From assembly GCA_013423385.1 (NCBI GenBank), contig BLZA01000009.1, forward strand, positions 868,001-932,000: a stretch of DNA of 64,000 bases, in the 5' to 3' direction. The stretch's first letter is position 1, and each line of letters starts with the position of its first letter. The translations under genes were made by a program, and so were the position numbers. The stretch comes from Naganishia liquefaciens. Lineage: Eukaryota; Basidiomycota; Tremellomycetes; Filobasidiales; Filobasidiaceae. Under the pieces are notes generated by a model, which saw nothing but the letters and a program-made list of their open reading frames with translations, searched no databases and had not been told where the DNA came from. Shown here piece by piece: positions 56,967-64,000 of this stretch.

Positions 56967-57600
56967 GTTGCGATGTTGCGACGAGTGTGCTGATAATGGC
57001 GAGAAAGCTGCACCGGTAAATTCTCGATGTTCCGAACGTGAATCCGGATCGACGTGTTTTACTGCAATTGTAGACAATACCGCGGCACCTGTTCCAAGGC
57101 CATTGATAGACGACTCTCCTTATACACTAGAAGAATAAAGAGGTGTTGATTGCTGCGTTGCGTATAGACGGTGCGGTCTGGGCCCGTCGAGCGAAAACCT
57201 GAATGCCTGTAGCCGCGACAACTGCATTCGAGTCTTGCATGGAACCATTTCCTTCTGGGAAAATGTCTCAGTACGATCGCCAGCCACGTGGGAATTGCCC
57301 TATGTACCGGATGTTGTTGTCTTGTTACGTTCAATCGTCGATCATCTTAGCCTAGAGCGATTGGACAAGTAGTGGGAACCCGTCACATTGCAAGACTTTC
57401 ATAAGCAAGCTGGCACCAAGACACTCCCTTGAATCTTGGGATATTGCGGAATTCGTGGATGTCAACAAAGCTCATCATTATGCCATTACTGTCATCATTC
57501 ACAACACATTGCCGAAAGTACACCTCACCCGCCTGCTTCTGCAGTAACTTTGTCACCTCAGTATTGGTCGCCTCGCGGCGGACTCCTCCATCTGCTTCGA
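56967..57600. promoter_or_regulatory. upstream region of the arrestin-like gene
   Basis: About 630 bases between the arrestin-like start and the stop of the next minus-strand gene. The frame of the arrestin-like gene stays open to 57077, so part may be coding. No other gene seen. Confidence 0.35.
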
Positions 57601-59338
57601 CTAAGGAAGTTTGTTAGGAGCGACTTCGAAGGCCGCGGCATTCGCAGACAGCACTCCTGCGGCGACAGGGACTTCACGACTCGTCACTGGCTCGGCTTCC
57701 AGTTGCTCGGCCTTCTTTTCATACGTGCTTCTGATGGTCTCGTATTCCTGATCGGGGAAGTATGGATCAAAATTCAAGCTTCGTTGAGGTTATCAAAAAA
57801 CCTACTTCAGGTACTTCGGCCTGTACAAACTTCTGCTGCAACGCATCCCAGCTGAGAGGGTCACTTTCAGGTTCGGGAACGGGCAACTTTGCCTTCTTGC
57901 GCTTGCTCCGTCTGCGACTGCTCGCGGATTGCGGCGAGTTGACGCTGTCTACATCCTGGGCTGATGTTGCCAACGTCGGTTCCGATACGACTCGAGTCTT
58001 TGCCAAGAACGCTGCAAATCCGCTGATCGGTTCGTCGACTTTGGCTGGAGATGCCTGGCGAGAGGCTTCGAAGAGGTTCCAAGAGGGAGCATTGATGTAT
58101 TTTGCCTTGCTCACCACTGGAGTCGAAGCCGCTCGGACGACGTCGAACTGCACGTAAAGTTCAGCTTCAAGCCCGAGATGAGAACCAAGGGAAAAACATA
58201 CCTCGAGCGATGCTTCACGCAAGCGTCTGACGTCATCCAGATCCTTATCATCCTCCGCCATCGTCGCCTTGCTAGGCATTGCAACCCTGCTGCCTCGGCT
58301 GAGAGGAGATGGGAGACCGCGACCCAGCTCCGCCTGCTGAGCAAGGCGTGTGTCGAACTCCTTCCTTCCCTTCTTCTTTTCCAGCAATTGCAGTCCGCTC
58401 ACTTTCAGTGGTGTCGACAGCGCGCTCCGTCGTGTTGGTGATGCGGGAGTGGCGATCATGACTTCTTCCTTTGCGACTCGAGGACTGCCAGTATCCTCAT
58501 TGACTTCGAACCACTGCTGCTTTGAAGGACTGTACCGCATCTTGGCTCTCGGTGAACGGTCAAGCCGGTGAGTTGAGACGTTTGTTGCGGGCTGGCACAT
58601 CTCCTGCTGATGACCAAAATGCGCGGGGTCGTTCGGATTGACAATAGGCTGTAGGTAGGTGGCCAAAGGAGAGATGGAATTCAGTGAGTTTATATACGCC
58701 TGGCTCAACGCGAGAGGCGAGATGTTCAACGGCAAGAAAAGATCGGCAACATTCGATATGGGTTGCAAAGTCGGAATCTTAGATTGCGAGAGTAGAGGCG
58801 TCAAGAGCTCCGTGTAGCTGGAAGCTTGAGGCGGTGTAGCGAACATTGATGCGTCTCGGCTTGTTACGTCTGCGTTCTTAATTGGCGTTCCCTCTTGTGG
58901 CAGTGATGCGGAAGCCATTAGGCGTTGAGCAAGATTGCGAGACAGCTGTTCGGTCTCGTCGATTTCGACGTTCTCCTTGGACTCAGTAGTTTGCAATGCA
59001 ACAGCTTTATCAGCCTTTGCAGGGGTTTTTATGGGCTTGATAATCTCCGTTGTTTCTGTCTTCTCCCCATCGTTTTTCGAGACATCGTGCTTGATTAGCG
59101 TCTGGGGCAGGGTGTTTGTGACACTGGGCTGAAGGACTTTCTTCGTTCGTACGCTTCCCGAGTCTTTGCTGGGAGTAGGCGGTAGCACATCCTGGAATAC
59201 TTTAAGTGCTGACTTGGCAGGCCGCGTACGAGTGCTGTTGTTCCGTCTGGGCTTTGATGCAGACTTAGTCACTTCAACAGTAGGTTGTTGATTGCGACTC
59301 CGAGTGATCGGTGCACTGTTTGAATTGGTGACGGGCAT
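57601..59338 (-). CDS. unknown Ser/Thr/Pro-rich protein
   Basis: ATG 59338 (MPVTNSNSAPITRSRNQQPT) opens a long exon. The protein is basic, with ALKVFQDVLPPTPSKDSGSV, several S/TP sites (for example IATPASPTRR, TPLKVSGLQLLEKKKGRKEF) and a hydrophobic stretch at about residues 190-250 (LTPLLSQSKIPTLQPISNVA, LFLPLNISPLALSQAYINSL). An intron of 54 nt at 58148-58201 is stop-free, so an unspliced reading stays open. After FDVVRAASTPVVSKAKYINA and a Ser/Arg-rich segment (SSRRRSKRKKAKLPVPEPES), a second intron (GTAGGT...CAG) leads to EYETIRSTYEKKAEQLEAEP, stop 57601. Many minimal CDK sites and KR clusters suggest a nuclear, cell-cycle regulated protein, which is inference only. I know no family. Confidence 0.7.
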
Positions 59339-60436
59339 GATGTTAGATGGGCTGCATAAGAACCGTGTCAGAACAAAGACGTCAATGTCTTTGCAGCCCG
59401 ACTTACTGAGACGGCCGGGACAAGATGCGGCAGATACTTGGAGATTCACCAATGGTACACGATCGGCACGACGGCACTGGTCACGAACAGACAAGACGGA
59501 GTCCAGGCAAGATAATAGTGAGCACTAGTAAGGCAAGAAGACAAGACTATCGCAGCGACCAGTGCTTGTATACAAACAGAGTCATCAAGTAATGTCGTTT
59601 GTTTACTCCGAGCTGCCGCTTGCTTGGCTCGCACGCACAGAAAAATCCAGTGACGCGGATGAGACATTTCTAGCCTTGTTAGCGTAAAAACTAGAGCATG
59701 TAGACGTTCATCGAACATACACTTCCCGGTCGCAGTTGTAAGTTTCAATGGTTCGGCAACTGGTGGAGGATGCGAAGTATAGGACGATGAATAGATCGCG
59801 ATACCGTACGTTCAACATCGGAAGGCCTCTTCTTGCCAACAGAAGAATCCCACAACACGGCGTCCTGCTTGCTAGAGTTTTCAGCCAGTCAGCCCTTCAT
59901 CTGAACATCTGACGTCAGCACGCCAGGCTTTCGTGCTTCAACACGCACGCCCGAATGCGAGACCGTTATATATCCCGTGATCAAGCAAATCAGAGTTGAT
60001 CAATGGGCTAGAGCTCCGAACGGTGGATACGTTCCTCCCGAGCTATGCGGATTCTGTTCTGAGCAAGGGTTGTTGCTGTCGTTGCCTAAAACTCCCCCGT
60101 CAAAGTGGGAACAATAGAATCTGAGCAATCAAAAGGCTTGAGATGATCAGCTGTTCCATATTCGCCCATCAACATGAAACGCCAGATCGCCCATAAAGGT
60201 CCTTGACGAGAACGATTCTTGGGCAGAATCGATTCATCTTTCCGGTTGTTGAACCAGAAAACCCCTCTTGTTGACCCGCTTGACTTGGCGAACCAAAGAT
60301 TTGTCATCCTTGCCTTGCTCCTGCCTATCCTTCATTGCGAAGTAAGCGCCCCGAATGATTAGTGACCTGGCGTTCCCCAGATTTGTCATCCTTGCCTTGC
60401 TCCTGCCTATCCTTCATTGCGAAGTAAGCGCCCCGA
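59339..60436. promoter_or_regulatory. intergenic between the Ser/Thr/Pro-rich gene and the F-box-like gene
   Basis: About 1.1 kb between divergent starts. It contains the 81-bp tandem duplication described separately. A 73-codon minus frame (60086-60307, MTNLWFAKSSGSTRGVFWF) starts inside the first copy and looks somewhat protein-like, but has no other support. A hydrophobic minus frame near 59450-59748 is also noted and not called. Confidence 0.4.
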
Positions 60437-60459
60437 ATGATTAGTGACCTGGCGTTCCC
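60297..60459. repeat. perfect 81-bp direct tandem duplication
   Basis: 60297-60377 and 60379-60459 are identical, one base apart, so the period is 82 bases. Each copy has an ATG followed by ATTAGTGACCTGGCG. The second ATG (60437) is the start of the F-box-like gene; the first (60355) is in another frame because 82 is not a multiple of three. The perfect identity suggests a very recent duplication, or an assembly artefact. Confidence 0.95.
60355..60444 (+). other. upstream ORF of 29 codons created by the duplication
   Basis: From the ATG in the first copy the frame reads MISDLAFPRFVILALLLPIL, then HCEVSAPND, stop at 60444, overlapping the main start by eight bases in a different frame. It resembles a signal peptide by chance or design. 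If transcribed in front of the main start it would reduce translation of the F-box-like protein. Confidence 0.5.
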
Positions 60460-61761
60460 GTTGCATTCTTCTGAATGTCAGACTCATGGTCTTATTCTCC
60501 AGAATCGTCCTCAAATTGCCGAACTCCCCAACGACGTGCTGGTAAATATTGCTGAGATCCTTGTCTCTCTACACTATTACGGGACTTGCGCCAGTCTCAA
60601 TGCGACTTGCCGAGGTGTCTGTTACGATACGAAATCAATTCTGCGGAGAAATGTGGTAATCCCTGGGAGCTGGTGTGAAATCGCTCGCAAGAAGAGGTTT
60701 TGCAGCTTCCTCCTTGGATCTTTCAAAGGGGCCAAATTCACTGAGTGAGTTGAGGTAGCCTTTCGGAAGCTTCAGTCTTCATTCATCTACTGACTGGGTC
60801 CTATAACTTTTTCTTAGATTCATTCTGGATCGGGAGATGTTCCCCACGACCCTGAACCTTCTGAATGGGTACCAAAACATCAATTCACGCCTGAAGGCCT
60901 GGATATCCTTTGATCCAGATCGATCTGCCATCTCGGTTGAACTCCTACGGGGATATCGTATCGGTACTTTTGATACCAGCCGCCTTATGCAGGTTCTGGG
61001 GACCTATGAACGGTTGATCCAATGCTCGCGGATCGAAAGCTCTATCATCCTGGACAAGCTCAGAATCACCATGATATGCCTTCCTCTATCGAATTTCGAC
61101 GTTAGTGGAGCGAGTGCACTCGAATTTCCCGTCATTGTGCCTAGAGGCATACGCGATATACAAGTTGGCCTGCATTCAATGCTTTCCCCATCTCCGCATC
61201 TTTTGTCTGGACTAGCTGTCGGGCTCAGCCGATCAATCAATTGCGGATTCGCCCAATCGGCAAAACCAAGAAAGTAGGACCAACAGGTAGATCGTTTTGG
61301 CATACTTTGCCCTGTATTTACCGAGAAACAGGCCGTTGGTGGCAGCAAAAGCTGTGAGTAAATAGGGCAGAGTTTTTTTATGACGGCAATTTCGAATACC
61401 GGACATTCGCTGAGCCCCACTGCCTTAGCTATGTGTCGCATTGCGTACGAATCCCCGGCTCCTCAGAATATACCTCAACGTCATATCTGTGCATGGTCGC
61501 ACTGACAGATCCGAAGGATCTCTGTCAACGACCCTCGATATTTTGCTTCCTGAAGTCTCTCGCGCATGCAACATCACCAATGACTCGGCGTACATCGATT
61601 TCATCGCCGAAGGAATACATGTAGCCTTGACCTGCATAACTCCTTGCAAGGTCCAGGTGCAGCATGTGAACCCGGTCCAGCCTGTCCTTATCGAGACCTT
61701 TAAAGTCGACAGCGATGGCGCGATTACCAAAGTCCGAAGGGGTACGACATATTCTGACTGA
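60437..61761 (+). CDS. F-box-like protein
   Basis: ATG 60437 (MISDLAFPLHSSECQTHG) leads to an F-box-like helix set, IAELPNDVLVNIAEILVSLH with GTCASLNATCRGVCYDTKSI, resembling the 'LP.E.l..I...l...dl..l..v.r' pattern. An intron begins at GTGAGTTGAG (about 60744). Exon 2 gives FILDREMFPTTLNLLNGYQN, DRSAISVELLRGYRIGTFDT and DVSGASALEFPVIVPRGIRD. A further intron from about 61272 to 61430 leads to the last exon, YLNVISVHGRTDRSEGSLST, ACNITNDSAYIDFIAEGIHV and VNPVQPVLIETFKVDSDGA, stop 61761. F-box proteins are SCF ligase adaptors; the substrate part is unknown. The F-box match is weak to moderate and the third exon border is inferred. Confidence 0.55.
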
Positions 61762-62239
61762 TGTCAACTTTATCAGCATTCGTTGCGCTTTTAGTTTTGT
61801 CTGCTTTCTTTACTATGTACGTAATATCGAGATAGCAACTGGCTTCCAGCGATGTGCTGAACAGGAAAGACGCATGAGATCAACGCAATGGCACTCAGGC
61901 GGTCACCTATGTACTGTGCTGACGACGTATTGATTCGCATCTCGATTACGGCACAGCAGTGTTGTACCGACACGGAAAGCCTTCGAGACATACAATCATG
62001 CTGCAATTGATTCCCCAACTCGAGCGCGAAGGTTGTGTGAACGAGCGAGTAGAGAGGACCGGCTGCTCGCGCCGGGGGCTCCGGATCTGACGCGGGCGCA
62101 CCGAATGACTGACGTTCACGTTTCAGGTTCCCGGCTTTAGCAGATCGGATCTGATATTTGACAAGTGACAGCCAAGGCACGAGATGCGTCTTAATTTCTT
62201 GACCTGAGCCTTAGACCCAATACCATCGAGCACTCTGGA
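61762..62239. promoter_or_regulatory. intergenic between the F-box-like gene and NAD kinase
   Basis: About 480 bases with the 3' UTR of the F-box-like gene and the promoter of NAD kinase. A minus frame at 61791-62180 has no support. Confidence 0.4.
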
Positions 62240-64000
62240 ATGATTCCACGCACGGACACAGCTAGGGTGTCATTTCCGACGGCAGCTTCTCAAAACACCG
62301 GCCATGGACAGCAAAGCCAGCCCAATTCAACACTGAATGCTCCAACCTTGTCGAGGAGAACAAACATGTCTCGGCCATCACCTCTGTCTCGACTGCACAC
62401 CTCGCCAAGTCCTAGCAGATCGGACTCATTCGAAACGGAACGAAGGAGATCGAGCACGTTCAAAGCCCCCGCGAGCCCATGCTACGTTCACAGCCATCTG
62501 GAGAAGTATGGCCATGTACCTGCCCCGCCGTACAATCAGCCTTCCTGGGAAACGACTCAAGATCACTCGCACAACACAGAATACAATATGCCGGAGGACA
62601 GAGACGGCGAGGGATCGACGAAGATGCGCATGCAGAAAGTAGATCTGTTCTCGCTGGACAAAGCAAACCCGGACAAGTCGTCACCCAAAGTAATCGATAC
62701 ATCGGAAATATCGCCTGGTTTATCTGCAGTCTCAACATATCGCTCCAGCCAATCGGAGAGCGGAAGTACGAGGCATCGTCTGCAAGTCTCGGCTCCGGCA
62801 TGGGAGGATCTGGACGACGCAGAAGACGGAGGAAGCATTACTCGGCAGCTTGCAGAAACGGCCACGGGTGTGCGGGAAATGAGCAAGCAACTCGGGCGAA
62901 CAAAAGTCAAAAGTAACATCTCGCACGTTCTCATCGTTACCAAAGCTAGAGATAATGCACTCATCAAGCTGACAAGGGAGGTCGCCGTATACCTCATGGG
63001 GAAGAAGACGGGAGCCAGCGGTCGAGCCAATGGCAGAGGCATGGTCGTATACGTGGATTCGCAACTTCGGACGTCGAAGCGTTTCAATGCGGCTGGTCTG
63101 GAGGAAGAGCACCCCGAGTTTTTCAAGCCAGTCCCACGACGCCGATCGTCGTCATCAGCATCGATTGCCACACTTTCGGCATCGCTGTCGGATGTGAGCT
63201 TGTTGAGCAGAGCAAACAGTACCAATGGCGCCAAACGTCGTTCGAACATAGGCCGAGATGCGGAGCATGAGCAGGGTCAACTTCGCTATTGGACAGCGGA
63301 CATGTGCTCAAGCACACCCAATCTATTTGACTTTGTCGTTACTGTGAGCGAGACCCAAATGTCGTAGCCAACATGCTGACATCGTCTGGTAGCTTGGCGG
63401 AGATGGGACTGTCCTTTTCACGTCTTGGTTATTCCAGCGGATCGTTCCCCCAGTCTTGCCTTTTGCGCTTGGCTCTCTGGGTTTCTTGACAAATTTCGAC
63501 TACTCGAATTACAAGAAGACGATCGATCACGTAGTAGATGACGGCATCCGCGTCAATCTTCGGATGCGCTTTACGTGTGTTGTCTACCGAGCCATTGCGC
63601 CAGAGGAAGACAAGCACAAGGGCTCAAGTAGGAAAGCCATCAAATCTACTGGAGGCGATATCCTAATCAGCCGCGTTGGAAAGGAAGGGTGGGAAGCGCT
63701 CGAGAGTTCGAATGCTAGTGCACCTCATTGCAAGCAGAAAAAGGATAAGGAGATTATGTGCTACTCGACGCGACCCGTGGAAACCTTCGAGGTATTGAAC
63801 GATTTGGTGGTGGACCGTGGGCCGAGTCCCTACGTCAGCTTGTTGGAGCTCTTCGGTGAGTCCAGTCATTGCGGTTTACGCCTGAATACTGACGGATGCT
63901 TGGCAGGCGACGATCATCACCTGACAACAGTACAGGCAGACGGGCTATGTATCGCAACACCTACGGGCTCGACGGCGTATTCCCTCTCCGCCGGCGGTTC
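62240..64000 (+). CDS. UTR1: NAD kinase (ATP-NAD kinase, Utr1/Pos5 type), 3' end missing
   Basis: The enzyme phosphorylates NAD to NADP. ATG 62240 (MIPRTDTARVSFPTAASQNT) starts a long Ser/Thr/Arg-rich, probably disordered and regulated N-terminus. The catalytic part begins with VKSNISHVLIVTKARDNALI and KLTREVAVYLMG, then an intron at about 63336-63392 (GTGAGC...GGTAG) leads to the diphosphate-binding LGGDGTVLFTSWLFQRIVPP, VLPFALGSLGFLTNFDYSNY, VNLRMRFTCVVYRA, VLNDLVVDRGPSPYVSLLEL (NDxxV-like motif) and, after another intron, ADGLCIATPTGSTAYSLSAG at the window end. The NAD-binding GGDGT and PTGSTAYSLSAGG motifs are intact. The rest of the protein lies outside. Three-gene fungal families (UTR1, YEF1, POS5) are similar; the lack of an obvious mitochondrial presequence favours UTR1. 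Confidence 0.93.

Noticed and set aside
59446-59748. hydrophobic minus frame upstream of the Ser/Thr/Pro-rich gene
   Set aside because: No start codon and overlaps the promoter region of that gene.
60086-60307. 73-codon minus frame starting in the duplication
   Set aside because: Composition looks fair, but it is a single short frame in an intergenic region.

Overview
The window looks like a piece of a fungal nuclear chromosome, most likely from a basidiomycete (inference). Most genes are split by very short introns (about 50-65 nt, GTRNGT...YAG), neighbours alternate strand with no operon structure, and several proteins are typical of fungi: a DASH kinetochore subunit (DUO1), NST1, a GPI-anchored GH5 exo-glucanase, AP-3 beta, VPS3 and a Dpb11/Rad4-type BRCT protein. 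I recognised no tRNA, rRNA, CRISPR array or autonomous mobile element.

Layout. 0-10.6 kb: a partial BTB-like gene (-), the pseudokinase SCY1 (-), the intron-free purine enzyme FGAM synthase (+) and DUO1 (-). 11-26.4 kb: VPS3 (-), a thioredoxin-PITH protein (+), AP-3 beta (+), a Dpb11/TopBP1-like checkpoint protein (-) and a DUF4112 membrane protein (-). 27-33.6 kb: a small single-pass membrane protein (-), then three genes I cannot assign to any family, two of them long and intron-free. 33.9-36 kb: mitochondrial-type GatA (-) and an unassigned minus-strand exon. 36.7-41.8 kb: NST1 (+), full of Gln, Pro, His, Lys and Asp/Glu runs and preceded by C-rich tandem repeats. 42-64 kb: a Kv-beta-like aldo-keto reductase (-), RRN3 (+), a secreted exo-beta-1,3-glucanase (-), ribosomal protein L9 (+), VPS28 (+), an arrestin-like protein (-), an unknown Ser/Pro-rich protein (-), an F-box-like gene (+) whose start lies in an 81-bp tandem duplication, and NAD kinase (+), which runs off the end.

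Most genes are conserved housekeeping genes. Five (SCY1, VPS3, AP-3 beta, VPS28 and the arrestin-like gene) act in vesicle or endosome traffic, but they are scattered and I do not read them as a functional cluster. The least explained part is the orphan block at 28.6-33.6 kb. I did not find a clear new biological system. The best leads are that block, the duplicated start region of the F-box-like gene, and two introns that can be read straight through.
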